Assembly (NCBI RefSeq): GCF_010692395.1
Contig: NZ_JAAHHS010000003.1
Span: forward strand, 27,298-89,093
DNA: 61,796 bases
Direction: 5' to 3'
DNA from: Moorena sp. SIO3H5
GTDB lineage: Bacteria; Cyanobacteriota; Cyanobacteriia; Cyanobacteriales; Coleofasciculaceae
In this document: positions 1 to 9,147 of the stretch, piece after piece
How the letters are laid out: each line of letters opens with the position of its first letter
How positions within the stretch are numbered: the stretch's first letter is position 1
Notes under the pieces: generated by a model
Database searches by the model: none
What the model was told of the DNA's origin: nothing
Seen by the model: the letters and a program-made list of their open reading frames with translations, nothing else
Made by a program: the position numbers and the translations under genes

Positions 1-31
1 CCTGCTCCCTGCTCCCTGCTCCCTGTTCCCT
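1..31. repeat. Heptameric CTCCCTG-type tandem repeat
   Basis: The window opens with four and a half copies of a 7-bp unit (CCCTGCT and variants), one of many short heptamer arrays seen in gaps of this window. No coding content. Confidence 0.85.
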
Positions 32-97
32 AAAATCCCGAAATTGTAGACCTCATAGCTATGATAATTGCTATATTTATCCCTCGATACTCAAGGC

Positions 98-1153
98 TTA
101 GTTTGCAGTGTTTCGCAATGTTTCTGAAGGTAACTCCCCAAACATAGCTTTGTAATCTTGAGTAAAATGACAAGGACTGTAGAACCCAAATTGACTAGCA
201 AGGATGGCTATGGTACAACGTTCTGGTTCGCTTGCCTTCAAGCGTTCTCGCACTGCATTAAGTCGTCGTACCTTGAGATAGCGCATGGGACTCAAGCCAA
301 ATAAGTCCTGAAAACCATAAGATAAGGCAGAACTGCTAGACCCTAAATTTTGAGCTAGCTGTTTTAAGGTCAGAGGTTTTTCCAAGTGTGCTAACATTTC
401 TTTTTCAGCTTGGGCAATCAACTTTGCTCTTCGGGAAGGTTTGATCAAACAATTGGAATTTAACTTAGTCGGAATATTACTAATCAACAAAGGAAGGAAA
501 TCATCAGCAACGAGTTGCTCAATATGAGGGTTTTGTAACCAATTGGGTTTGTGTAATGCTAACCAAACAAGTTGTTTCAGGTAATCTTTAATTTCGTTCA
601 TCCCCGTTGGTAGCAAATTCACATGATTTTTACTCCGGAAATTATCGTCTAGATCGTGGCGTTGTAGTTGGTCTGCATAAGCATCAAAGGTTTTAACAGG
701 GATTATAATGTGTGTCAACCTTGCACCTTGAGGAAATATGTCGTCTGCTTCCCTGTTATTGAAACCAAAAATAGTCCTTTGAGGCTCCACAGGGTGACGG
801 AAGGAGTAATATTCCTTTTCATTGTCAGACCAAAGTATCGCAAAAGATATGTATTCCTTTGTACCATCACCCGAAAATTTAATCCCTTGGTTCGCCTGAT
901 TATATACAAAAAATAAGTTACCAACCTGAATCGACAAAAACTCAGCTTGAAGAGGACCGGGACTGAGTTGTATTATTTCCTTATTTTGATACTCAAAAAA
1001 CTCTTTGAAAGTATCCACATCTGTAAAGGATTTGGAGAAAATATTCTGATTGCCTGTCCCACGATCATCCTCAGCTTGGGTAGTTTTACTTTTGTTGGCA
1101 TCAATTAACAAACTCATTTGAGCACCACTCGAACAAAAAAATAATCCAACCAA
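98..1153 (-). CDS. AraC-family transcriptional regulator
   Basis: Predicted DNA-binding regulator of 351 residues. The last 100 or so residues read as a double helix-turn-helix of AraC type: a first helix pair around KPLTLKQLAQNLGSS, then the LSPMRYLKVRRL linker and the AILASQFGFYSPCHFTQDYKAMFG segment that is the family signature. The N-terminal 230 residues form an unassigned sensor-like region, as in RhaS/PchR-like proteins. A second Met at residue 13 is also a possible start. The gene is divergent from the sulfatase locus that begins at 1523, so control of that locus is a reasonable inference. The effector is unknown. Confidence 0.9.
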   Translation of the reverse strand: MVGLFFCSSGAQMSLLIDANKSKTTQAEDDRGTGNQNIFSKSFTDVDTFKEFFEYQNKEIIQLSPGPLQAEFLSIQVGNLFFVYNQANQGIKFSGDGTKEYISFAILWSDNEKEYYSFRHPVEPQRTIFGFNNREADDIFPQGARLTHIIIPVKTFDAYADQLQRHDLDDNFRSKNHVNLLPTGMNEIKDYLKQLVWLALHKPNWLQNPHIEQLVADDFLPLLISNIPTKLNSNCLIKPSRRAKLIAQAEKEMLAHLEKPLTLKQLAQNLGSSSSALSYGFQDLFGLSPMRYLKVRRLNAVRERLKASEPERCTIAILASQFGFYSPCHFTQDYKAMFGELPSETLRNTAN

Positions 1154-1522
1154 CTATAAGCAAAACTAATATATTTAAAAAATTAGTTATTTAAAACTTA
1201 TAGCTTAGAAAGTTGGAATTTTTGATTATTCACAGAGATAGTTTACTACTAAAGTTGACTTGGGGTAAGACCCGTGACGAATTTAATTACGGCTCAAGGG
1301 CACCGTGAGGTCTTTGACTTACCCCATAGCACAACAGAGTGGGCATGACCCACCCTGCATCGATTAGGGCTTTGGATGAATGCTTTTTCCTGGTGTGGAA
1401 TAGTTCTCGACCTTGGTCAGCACCCCACTCTGAAGAGTTACGGCTCAGTAGAAACCTCCGCGCCTAGCCTGCGGCAACGCTGCGGGAACAGGCGCAAGAG
1501 GATGTCAACAAAGAGTTAATCA
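1154..1522. other. Divergent intergenic region, regulator/sulfatase
   Basis: This 369-bp gap between the AraC-type gene and the first sulfatase holds the 49-bp element described separately, an imperfect hairpin (GGGGTAAGACC near 1262 facing GGTCTTTGACTTACCCC near 1312), a GTGGGC/CCCAC hairpin near 1340, and a GC-rich dispersed repeat near 1460-1500. No ORF is supported here. Confidence 0.6.
1198..1246. promoter_or_regulatory. Conserved 49-bp element upstream of sulfatase 1
   Basis: A 49-bp stretch containing AGAAAGTTGGAATTTTTGA is 46/49 identical to 4705-4753, upstream of the second sulfatase. The flanks also share CCAACTATAAG (near 1150 and 4656). It lies about 280 bp before the first sulfatase and 45 bp before the AraC start. 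It may be a shared operator or promoter, or simply a leftover of the duplication that made the two genes. Confidence 0.5.
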
Positions 1523-4042
1523 ATGAAAAACTCAAGTGTTAACAGCACTAACTGTATGAAGAAAACTGTACTAAAACTTAAAAGATTACTCAATCTCCTA
1601 ATTGTGGCAATTTTTTGCCTAGGAGTATTGGTACCACCAGCCTTGGCTCAGGCAATTCTGCCCCAACCTGACCCAGAATTTAAAGGTGACATTGGTGTCA
1701 CTTACGAAACTTCCGGGGAGCCAGATAAGTCAATTATGGAATCCCCTGAAGCCCCAGATGATGCCCCTAACATTATCCTTGTCCTCTTGGATGATGTGGG
1801 ATTTAGTTCCTCAGAAACCTTTGGTGGCTCGATTGAAACACCAACTTTGGAGAGGCTAGCAGACGAAGGGATAACGTATAATCGATTCCACACAACTGCC
1901 CTCTGCTCGCCAACTCGTGCGGCTCTACTAACAGGACGCAATCACCACTCAGTAGGCAGTGGAGTGGTTCAGGAACTGGCAACAGGTTATCCTGGTTATA
2001 AAGGCTTGATTCCCAAAAGCACAGCTACAATTGCCGAAGTTCTGCACGAAAATGGCTACAGCACAGCTTGGTTCGGCAAAAATCACAATGTTCCTGATAA
2101 CCAAACCAGTATGGTTGGTCCCTTTGACCGCTGGCCTAATGGTTTGGGATTTGACTACTTCTACGGATTTATTGGTGGAGAAACAGACCAGTGGTATCCA
2201 GCACTGTATGAAAATCAGAACCCAATCAATGCACCAGCCAAAACCAGTGATGGAGAAGACTACAACCTAACCCATGACCTTGCGGATAAAGCAATTGGTT
2301 GGATGAACAATCAGCATTCAATTGCACCAGATCGTCCTTTCTTCCTTTACTTTGCTCCCGGTGCTACCCACTCACCTCACCAACCACCAGATTCCTATCG
2401 CGATAAATACAAAGGTGTGTTTGATGACGGTTGGGACGAAGAGCGTGTGAAAATTTACAATCGTCAGATGGGCATTAACGGTGAAACTGCGAAAACTCCC
2501 GATATAATTCCTGCTGATACTGTACTTACCCCTCGCCCAGAAGGAATACCTGCTTGGGATGACTTCGACGAAAGCGCTCGTGAGGCATTAGCCAAGGAGA
2601 TGGAAATCTATGCGGCTTTTCTAGATTACACTGATGTAGAGGTCGGTCGTGTCCTTGATGCTATTCCTGAAAAGGAAGTAGAAAACACCATGATAGTCTA
2701 TATCGTGGGTGACAACGGTGGCTCAGCAGGCGGTGGTGTGAATGGAACTTGCAACACCATGAAAAATCTTAACGGACTGGGCTATAACATAGAAGAAATC
2801 AAGGAGTGTGCAGAGGATTGGGGTGCGCGTGACACCGGAACCTCGCCAGGATACTCCGTTGCCTGGGCTTGGGCTACGGATGCGCCTTTCCAATGGACAA
2901 AGGAGATAGCTTCCCATTTTGGCGGTACTCGCAATCCCATGATTATTAAATGGCCTAAGGAGATTCCGCTTACTCCAGACAAAAGGGAGATCCGAGACCA
3001 GTTTCACCATGTTATTGATATCGCACCGACAATTCTGGAAGTAACTGGGATTCAGGAACCAGAGATCGTTAACAGCATCCAGCAGCAGCCGATAGAAGGG
3101 GTGAGTTTAGCCTATACCTTTGGTTTTGATAAGAAACTTCGTAATGGAGAAGGTGCTGAAGGTACTCATAAAACTCAGTATTTTGAGATGTTTGGGAATC
3201 GAGGCATCTACAAGGATGAAGGAGAACACGAATGGATGGCATCAACTGTGCATTCTAAACCAGTTGGCGATGAACCTCTTAAACCTTTCGATGAAGATGA
3301 GTGGGAACTGTACGATTTAAAGACTGATTTCTCCCAAGGCAACGACTTATCTAAAATCAGTGACTTATCTGCATCACCCTATCTTCCTAAGAAATTAGAG
3401 GAACTCAAAGACTTATTCCTAGTTGAGGGAGGTAAGTATAATGTTTTTCCTCTGGACGATCGCTTTGTTGAACGAGGTGATGTTAGTTTACGTCCCAGTT
3501 TTACTGCAGGACGCTATCATTTCGACTTCTATGAAGGTGCCGTTCGACTGCCAGAAGGGACAGCACCCGATGTGAAAAGCAAAGATCATAAAGTGACGGC
3601 TCAGGTAACGATTCCTGAGAGACGCGCTAAAGGTGTAATCTTGGCGCTCGGTGGAGAGACGGGGGGCTATAGCTTCTACATTAAGAAGAAAAAACTCCAC
3701 TATACCTACAACTACTTTGGCACCCCCTATGATGTTGTTTCTGAGGCAGATGTTCCCAGTGGTGATGTTGAGCTAGGATTCGTGTTTGAATACTTAGGAG
3801 ATTATGGAGATGGTGCGGGTAGTCCAGCTACAGTTAACCTCTTCATCGACGGTAATCAAGTTACTAATTTCACTGAAAACATCGAACATACTGTACCTGC
3901 ACGATTCTCTCTGGAAACTCAAGATGTAGGGATGGATTTACTCACACCAGTAACTCATAACTATAAGTCACCTTTTAAGTTCAAAGGCACAATTAAGAAG
4001 GTGACAATAGACATTGAACCTCCTCCGGAAGAATCTACTTGA
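1523..4042 (+). CDS. Exported arylsulfatase (formylglycine type)
   Basis: Sulfatase of 839 residues that should hydrolyse sulfate esters outside the cytoplasm. The N-terminus has a basic stretch (KKTVLKLKR), a hydrophobic core and a PPALAQA signal-peptidase site near residue 43; Met12 (1556) may be the real start of the signal. The metal-binding Asp pair is at 90-91 (VLLDDVGF), and the activation motif CSPTRAALLTGR at 128-139 makes Cys128 the formylglycine precursor. The motif VGDNGG supplies a further metal ligand. After the catalytic domain comes a C-terminal beta-rich region of about 200 residues (from YHFDFYEGAV), shared with the downstream paralogue. Sulfated marine polysaccharide is a plausible substrate but is not shown by the sequence. 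Downstream lie a paralogue and a formylglycine-generating enzyme. Confidence 0.93.
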   Translation: MKNSSVNSTNCMKKTVLKLKRLLNLLIVAIFCLGVLVPPALAQAILPQPDPEFKGDIGVTYETSGEPDKSIMESPEAPDDAPNIILVLLDDVGFSSSETFGGSIETPTLERLADEGITYNRFHTTALCSPTRAALLTGRNHHSVGSGVVQELATGYPGYKGLIPKSTATIAEVLHENGYSTAWFGKNHNVPDNQTSMVGPFDRWPNGLGFDYFYGFIGGETDQWYPALYENQNPINAPAKTSDGEDYNLTHDLADKAIGWMNNQHSIAPDRPFFLYFAPGATHSPHQPPDSYRDKYKGVFDDGWDEERVKIYNRQMGINGETAKTPDIIPADTVLTPRPEGIPAWDDFDESAREALAKEMEIYAAFLDYTDVEVGRVLDAIPEKEVENTMIVYIVGDNGGSAGGGVNGTCNTMKNLNGLGYNIEEIKECAEDWGARDTGTSPGYSVAWAWATDAPFQWTKEIASHFGGTRNPMIIKWPKEIPLTPDKREIRDQFHHVIDIAPTILEVTGIQEPEIVNSIQQQPIEGVSLAYTFGFDKKLRNGEGAEGTHKTQYFEMFGNRGIYKDEGEHEWMASTVHSKPVGDEPLKPFDEDEWELYDLKTDFSQGNDLSKISDLSASPYLPKKLEELKDLFLVEGGKYNVFPLDDRFVERGDVSLRPSFTAGRYHFDFYEGAVRLPEGTAPDVKSKDHKVTAQVTIPERRAKGVILALGGETGGYSFYIKKKKLHYTYNYFGTPYDVVSEADVPSGDVELGFVFEYLGDYGDGAGSPATVNLFIDGNQVTNFTENIEHTVPARFSLETQDVGMDLLTPVTHNYKSPFKFKGTIKKVTIDIEPPPEEST

Positions 4043-4099
4043 CCATGGCAATGCCCACATTAACCACTAACTCTCCGTTGAAGTGGCTAATTGCATTGT

Positions 4100-4188
4100 A
4101 AGCTTAGACGCATTCATGTTTGCTGCTGATTTCTTTACCTATAAGGCTGTCAAGAACAAAAAAGTGCAATGTGTGTGCGTCTAAGCTT
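4100..4188. repeat. 13-bp inverted repeat bounding 89 bp
   Basis: AAGCTTAGACGCA at 4100-4112 is exactly reversed and complemented at 4176-4188, with 63 bp between. It could be a small non-autonomous insertion (MITE) or a hairpin 3' of the sulfatase gene. No target duplication was identified. Confidence 0.6.
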
Positions 4189-4230
4189 ATTCCATTCACC
4201 TACAGTTCAGCTACAAAATTATTAAATGCC

Positions 4231-4521
4231 ATGAATCCGGAAACTTTGGTATATACAGAAAATTACTACTCCAAACCGAGAGAAGAGGGTCAGAATATTT
4301 ATGATCTTTGGGAAGAAGGAAAAGCTTACCAGGATTCGATCACTCCTAGTATCTAAATTCCCCAATACCGCAAGTTTATTACCAGCAGAATTAAATCTTT
4401 GGTTGACTATGACTACAGTAAACCGATTTTAAGTGTGGGTAGTGGGAATGCTTTTGTGGAAAGGGATTTACACCAGCAGGGTAAGCGCAAGAAAAAATGG
4501 CTCATAATGTGCATTGGTTAG
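4231..4521 (+). pseudogene. Relic of a SAM-dependent methyltransferase
   Basis: From ATG 4231 the frame reads NPETLVYTENYYSKPREEG, then meets TAA at 4354-4356 and continues in the same frame through YRKFITSRIKSLVDYDYSKP to ILSVGSGNAFVERDLHQQG, which matches motif I of class I methyltransferases (hhxhGxGxG), before stopping at 4519-4521. Methyltransferases are usually more than 200 residues, so both a nonsense codon and loss of the 3' part are evident. It sits between the two sulfatase genes and probably has no present function. Confidence 0.6.
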
Positions 4522-4652
4522 ATATCGCTTGATCGTGGTTTGAAACCCCTATAATCTCCTAGAACTGTACTCGCAATAGAGTTAATTTGTTGAGAATGAC
4601 CTAGCTTTTTTCGAGGGTAAGCCACAGCTTATTGATTCTTGCCCTTACCCTG

Positions 4653-4685
4653 CCACCAACTATAAGTTTTAGTTATAGCTGGTGG
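4653..4685. repeat. Hairpin upstream of sulfatase 2
   Basis: CCACCAACTATAA (4653-4665) pairs with TTATAGCTGGTGG (4673-4685) with one mismatch and a 7-nt loop. It lies 20 bp before the conserved 49-bp element. There is no T-run on either side, so it is more likely a regulatory or repeat structure than a terminator. Confidence 0.5.
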
Positions 4686-4704
4686 AAAATTATTTAATTA
4701 TATT

Positions 4705-4753
4705 TTATAGCTGAGAAAGTTGGAATTTTTGATTATCCACAGAGATAGCTTAC
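4705..4753. promoter_or_regulatory. Conserved 49-bp element upstream of sulfatase 2
   Basis: Second copy of the element at 1198-1246, differing at three positions. It is about 175 bp before the preferred start of the second sulfatase and is followed by a MITE-like insertion that may now separate it from the gene. Confidence 0.5.
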
Positions 4754-4800
4754 CCCTAAGCTAGAGAATGTCGGCAAAGTCAATTTCCGAATAGCAAAAA

Positions 4801-4896
4801 AATAGACCTCTTGCAAAAGTCGATTTTGGCTACGTAAGACCAATAATTTCGGTTCCATTTTTGGATCCATTTTTGCATTTATGCAAGAGGTCTATT
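4801..4896. mobile_element. 96-bp MITE-like element
   Basis: AATAGACCTCTTGCA at 4801-4815 and its exact reverse complement at 4882-4896 bound a 96-bp AT-rich interior without an ORF. Termini of the AGACCTCTTGCA kind resemble those of IS4/IS5-type transposons (from memory). The right terminal repeat contains an ATG that opens the long reading frame of the second sulfatase. Confidence 0.65.
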
Positions 4897-4925
4897 GTGT
4901 TAACCCCTTTTATGAGGTTTTATCT

Positions 4926-7433
4926 ATGTTTTTCAACGGTCTTTTGCACCGGATAAAAAGAGGAGTGATTTTGGCGATCGCTACTTCCCTCTTCTTCAGC
5001 AAACTATCGCGTTTACTGTCAACAAAAAGACAGCAGGCAATTATCGCCCTAACGATGGTTTGTTTGTTTCTCTCAATGCCATCCTTAGCACTAGCTGAGG
5101 AAATTTGCACCGATGCAGAAATTCAGTACACCGATCAACCCTGGGACGGAGAAATTCGCTACAAAGCAGAAAATTCTACCCCAGACTATTTTGAAGCCCC
5201 AGAACCTCTTGCTGGAGCCCCCAATATCTTGACTATTGTTATTGATGATGCGGGTTTTGCTGGATTAAGTTCCTATGGGGGTCGTATTCAAACCCCTCAC
5301 TTAGATCATCTTGCCAATAATGGTTTGCGCTATAACAACTTTCATGTCACTCCAGTATGTTCCCCCACTCGTGCGGCTTTATTGACAGGACGTAATCCTC
5401 ATACAGTAGGTATGGCAGGGATTCCAGAAATTTCCAATGGCTATCCGAATAAGAGTGGTTCCATTCCTTCGAGTGCAGCCATGCTACCAGCATTGTTGAA
5501 ACCCCAAGGATATACCACATTTGCCCTCGGTAAATGGCATTTGACCCCAACTTGGGCGGTGAATCCGGCGACGGGACACTTTGACCAATGGCCTACAGGT
5601 AAAGGATTTGACCATTTCTACGGCTTTCTTGGTGGTGAAACCAATCAGTATTACCCGGAACTTTATCGAGACACCACTCGCGTACAAGCACCTAAGTCTC
5701 CCGAAGAAGGCTATCACCTGAGTGAAGATTTAGTAGATAACGCGATTGGTTATATCAAAGACCTAGAGTCCAGCGATCCAGAACGCCCCTATTTCATGTA
5801 TCTTGCCTTTGGTGCAGTGCATTCTCCCCATCATACTCCTGAATTTTATCGGGATATGTATAAGTATCACTTCGATGAAGGGTACGATGTAGAACGGCGT
5901 AAAATTCTCAAAAAACAGAAAGAATTGGGCATTGTTCCAGAAGATACTCAACTCACAAAAAGACATCCAGAAAATCCAAGGTGGCTTTCCTTGGATGACG
6001 ATGAAAAGCAGTTGTTTACCACTTTCATGGAAAACTATGCGGGTTTTATGACCCATGTTGATGCTCAAATAGGTCGTTTAGTTGACTATCTTGACTCTAT
6101 CGATCAACTTGATAACACATTAATTATGGTTCTTTCCGACAACGGTGCCAGTTCAGAAGGAAGTGAATATGGTACTCTCAACGAAATGACTTATTTCAAT
6201 GGAGTTCCCACCGACGTTGATTACAATATAGAACATCAAGATGACATTGGCACCGTCCGTAGTGAACCTCACGTTCCTTGGGGTTGGTCCTTAGCTTACA
6301 ATACACCTTTCCAGTGGGCAAAACGCTTTCCCCATGAAGGCGGTATTCGGGTTCCCTTTATTGTACATTGGCCTGCTGAGATTCTCGATCCAGGTGCGAT
6401 TCGTTCCCAATGGCAATACGTTACCGATATTGTACCAACACTCTTAGAGATTCTAGGTATTGAGTTGCCTAAAACTGTTAATGAATATGTACAGCAACCT
6501 TTGGCTGGGGAAAGTTTTTATGACTCTTTCGAAAATGCTGATGCCGATAGTACCCATACGGTTCAGTATTGGGAAAACAAAGCAAACCGAGCAGTTTATC
6601 AAGATGGTTGGAAAGCTGTAACTGCACATACTACCCTACTTGGCAGTGTACCTGATGGACATAAAGGGAAGTTTGGCAAAGATACTTGGGAGCTTTATAA
6701 CTTGGCAGAAGACTTCTCAGAATCCCATGATTTGGCAACCAAAAACCCCAAGAAGTTGCAACAGATGAAAGCTCTATTTGTGAAACAAGCCAAAAAATAC
6801 AACGTTTATCCCTTAGACGATCGGGAAACCGCCGAACTTATTGATCTTCAGAATAAGGAATTAGGTGGAGAAAAAACTGACTTTACTTTCTATCAGGGGA
6901 TGTCACCTCTCCATCAAGCCCTTGCCCCGAATACTTTTGGTAGTTCCTATACCATTGATGTTTATCTAGATCGGGAGCATCCTGATTCTGAGGGGGTACT
7001 GGTTGCTCACGGAGGCTCCGGAGGAGGCTACACTCTATACATCAATGAAAATAATAAGTTGGCGTATGAGTACAACTACTTAGGTTTTGAACGATTCAAG
7101 ATTAACCCCGATCTTTTGGTTCCTACCGGAAAATCCAAAGTAACCTACAAGTTTACTCAAACTGGCATCGATCCAAACCGAAAATATTATATCGGGAATG
7201 GACAACTGTTCCTTAATGATGAACCTATTAGCGATGAAGTAGAAATTCATACTGTTCCCGCTTCCTTTGGTCTTGAGTTTTTTGATATCGGTCAAGATAC
7301 TCAATCTCCTGTCTCAGAAGCTTACAAGCCAACCTTTACCTTTAATGACTCCATTGAAAAGGTAACTGTTCATATTGAGTCAGACGAACAGCCAGGAAAG
7401 TCGAGAAAAATGGTCCGAAATTATTTCGACTAG
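4926..7433 (+). CDS. Exported arylsulfatase, paralogue of 1523-4042
   Basis: Second sulfatase, 835 residues from the start used here. The frame is open from an ATG at 4881, but that codon lies inside the terminal repeat of a MITE-like element, so ATG 4926 (MFFNGLLHRIKRG) is preferred. A hydrophobic segment ending in SLALA/EE near residue 57 is a likely signal peptide. The Asp pair is in VIDDAGFAG, and CSPTRAALLTGR carries the formylglycine cysteine (Cys145 here). The basic/His active-site motif LGKWHLTP is intact, whereas the first sulfatase has FGKNHN at that place, so the two may differ in substrate. A C-terminal beta-rich region matches that of the paralogue. The frame closes 140 bp before the formylglycine-generating enzyme gene. 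Confidence 0.93.
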   Translation: MFFNGLLHRIKRGVILAIATSLFFSKLSRLLSTKRQQAIIALTMVCLFLSMPSLALAEEICTDAEIQYTDQPWDGEIRYKAENSTPDYFEAPEPLAGAPNILTIVIDDAGFAGLSSYGGRIQTPHLDHLANNGLRYNNFHVTPVCSPTRAALLTGRNPHTVGMAGIPEISNGYPNKSGSIPSSAAMLPALLKPQGYTTFALGKWHLTPTWAVNPATGHFDQWPTGKGFDHFYGFLGGETNQYYPELYRDTTRVQAPKSPEEGYHLSEDLVDNAIGYIKDLESSDPERPYFMYLAFGAVHSPHHTPEFYRDMYKYHFDEGYDVERRKILKKQKELGIVPEDTQLTKRHPENPRWLSLDDDEKQLFTTFMENYAGFMTHVDAQIGRLVDYLDSIDQLDNTLIMVLSDNGASSEGSEYGTLNEMTYFNGVPTDVDYNIEHQDDIGTVRSEPHVPWGWSLAYNTPFQWAKRFPHEGGIRVPFIVHWPAEILDPGAIRSQWQYVTDIVPTLLEILGIELPKTVNEYVQQPLAGESFYDSFENADADSTHTVQYWENKANRAVYQDGWKAVTAHTTLLGSVPDGHKGKFGKDTWELYNLAEDFSESHDLATKNPKKLQQMKALFVKQAKKYNVYPLDDRETAELIDLQNKELGGEKTDFTFYQGMSPLHQALAPNTFGSSYTIDVYLDREHPDSEGVLVAHGGSGGGYTLYINENNKLAYEYNYLGFERFKINPDLLVPTGKSKVTYKFTQTGIDPNRKYYIGNGQLFLNDEPISDEVEIHTVPASFGLEFFDIGQDTQSPVSEAYKPTFTFNDSIEKVTVHIESDEQPGKSRKMVRNYFD

Positions 7434-7464
7434 AACCCGAATTAAGCAGTACCAAACTGTTAGT

Positions 7465-7485
7465 AGGGTGGGCAATGCCCACCCT
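7465..7485. terminator. Hairpin after sulfatase 2
   Basis: AGGGTGGGC (7465-7473) and GCCCACCCT (7477-7485) form a perfect 9-bp stem with a 3-nt loop, 32 bp after the sulfatase stop. The same GTGGGC core recurs near 1340, in the array at 18.6-19.1 kb and near 60270, so it may be a dispersed REP-like unit used as a terminator. Confidence 0.5.
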
Positions 7486-7575
7486 TATTCATCTCATCGC
7501 CCGAACTAAAACGAAACGGTTCAACCGCTCTGCGATCGCCCCGACCCCCTCTGAGATTACTGTTCTTGAATATCC

Positions 7576-8613
7576 ATGTTTTTCTCCTTGCTTCAGAAGA
7601 ATTTAACTCGTCATCTTGTTGGGATTTTGCTGGCAGTCTCCCTCTTCTTCCTCTTCCCAACCGTTTTAACTTCGTCACCTTTGGCTTTTGCCGATTCTCC
7701 CTGTCCTGAAGGTATGGTGTCGATCCCTGGGGGAACCTTTACGATCGGCTCCGACACCTACTATGCTTCAGAGCGTTCTGCTGTTGATGTGACCGTGGAT
7801 AGTTTTTGCATCGATCGCCACGAAGTTACCAACGCCGAATATCAAGCATTTGTCCAAGCTACAGGCTACCTCACCGTTGCCGAACGTCCCCTGGCCAAAG
7901 ACCAATTCCCTGGCTTAACCGAAGCGCAACGACAGCCCGGTTCCCTGGTGTTTCAGCCCCCTGGACCGGGTATCCAACAAGTAGCTTCTTTAAGCTGGTG
8001 GGATTGGGTTGTTGGTGCTAATTGGCAACATCCCTACGGACCCGACAGCACCATTAAAGGTTTTGACAACTACCCTGTTGTTCACATAGCCTATGAAGAT
8101 GCGGTTGCCTATGCCAATTGGATCGGTAAAACCCTCCCCACCGAAGCCCAATGGGAATATGCAGCACGGGGTGGTCTTGACACTGACACCTCGATCCCTG
8201 GTGAACAATATGCCCCTCACAAAGCCAACACCTGGCAAGGCTTCTTCCCCTTCTTCAACACCAAAGCCGATGGCTATCTCGGTCCTGCGCCGGTCGAATC
8301 CTTCTCTGCCAATGGTTACGGTCTGTACGATATGCTGGGCAACCTTTGGGAATTAACCGCAGATTGGTATCGTGTGGGTCATAGGGGGAAAGATCGCAGC
8401 CTCAATCCATCGGGACCGGATCAAGGGAGTAGTTTCGATCCGCAAAAGCCTGATCAAGGGGCACTCCATGTGATTAAAGGCGGATCTTTCCTCTGCGCCC
8501 GAAATTATTGCAGTCGTTATCGTCCTGAAGCACGAGAGTCCCAAGCTCCTGATACAGGAACCAATCATGTGGGTTTTCGTTTAGTGGCGATGCCTTGGCA
8601 CGATCAAGGTTAG
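7576..8613 (+). CDS. Exported formylglycine-generating enzyme
   Basis: SUMF1-type oxidase of 345 residues, which converts the sulfatase-motif cysteine to formylglycine. The mature part opens with GMVSIPGGTFTIGSD and EVTNAEYQAFVQATGY, as usual for the FGE-sulfatase fold. The C-terminal motif GGSFLCARNYCSRYR carries both catalytic cysteines (Cys307 and Cys312), matching the CxxxxC pair of human FGE; many SUMF1-fold proteins (EgtB-like, PvdO-like) lack this pair, so the call is specific. The N-terminus has a long hydrophobic segment ending in LAFA/DSP near residue 39, a clear signal peptide. Two exported sulfatases lie directly upstream on the same strand. An exported, copper- and oxygen-using FGE acting in the periplasm is an inference from this signal. 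Confidence 0.92.
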   Translation: MFFSLLQKNLTRHLVGILLAVSLFFLFPTVLTSSPLAFADSPCPEGMVSIPGGTFTIGSDTYYASERSAVDVTVDSFCIDRHEVTNAEYQAFVQATGYLTVAERPLAKDQFPGLTEAQRQPGSLVFQPPGPGIQQVASLSWWDWVVGANWQHPYGPDSTIKGFDNYPVVHIAYEDAVAYANWIGKTLPTEAQWEYAARGGLDTDTSIPGEQYAPHKANTWQGFFPFFNTKADGYLGPAPVESFSANGYGLYDMLGNLWELTADWYRVGHRGKDRSLNPSGPDQGSSFDPQKPDQGALHVIKGGSFLCARNYCSRYRPEARESQAPDTGTNHVGFRLVAMPWHDQG

Positions 8614-8802
8614 GGCTGAAATCATTATCGTTCTGTCTATCCCAAAGTTACGGCTGACTGCTTACCTTAATTAATTTTGAAACAGCAGTGGCTGGTGCGT
8701 TACGGCGCTCCTGGCGTAAACTCTAAACTGTTGCTAGTTGATTACGCCGCACCTAATGCACCCTACGGGATCATTTATTAAAAACTGGTCACTGAATTCA
8801 GC

Positions 8803-9147
8803 CTACCACTTATCAGCCTGTTGTAAAACATAAGCAGCTACATCTTCAATTTGATCGGGTTTTAAAATTTTACCAAAGGCAGACATCATTCCTTTGCCGT
8901 ATGTTACTTGTGTGATGATAGCTTGAGTAGGAGACGCTTTATAGCCCTCCAGATATTTCTCCAGGGCCTCCTTCTTCAGCGTTTTCGCGGGATTGAGTAG
9001 ATTTTTGCCACCCGCATGACAAGCACTGCAGTTAGCGTTAAATACCGCTGCCCCTTTAGCTGGATTACCAGCAGCTAAAGCGGAATCAGGGAAGCTGAAA
9101 GTTATTAAAGCGAAAACTAGCAGAATCGCAATTAGTATTTTTTTCAA
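8803..9147 (-). CDS. petJ: Cytochrome c6 precursor
   Basis: Soluble electron carrier of the thylakoid lumen that can replace plastocyanin between cytochrome b6f and photosystem I. Length is 114 residues with a signal peptide ([17 protein letters not shown] to ALAA near residue 26), haem motif CSACH at 40-44, and the axial methionine region GKGMMSAFG at 84-92. The ending [13 protein letters not shown] is characteristic of c6. Copper-dependent repression is common for petJ in this group, but no operator was recognised upstream. Confidence 0.93.
   Translation of the reverse strand: MKKILIAILLVFALITFSFPDSALAAGNPAKGAAVFNANCSACHAGGKNLLNPAKTLKKEALEKYLEGYKASPTQAIITQVTYGKGMMSAFGKILKPDQIEDVAAYVLQQADKW

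Noticed and set aside
7576..8613. EgtB- or PvdO-type SUMF1 protein
   Set aside because: Both FGE cysteines (Cys307, Cys312) are present and two sulfatase genes are adjacent, so FGE is the better call.
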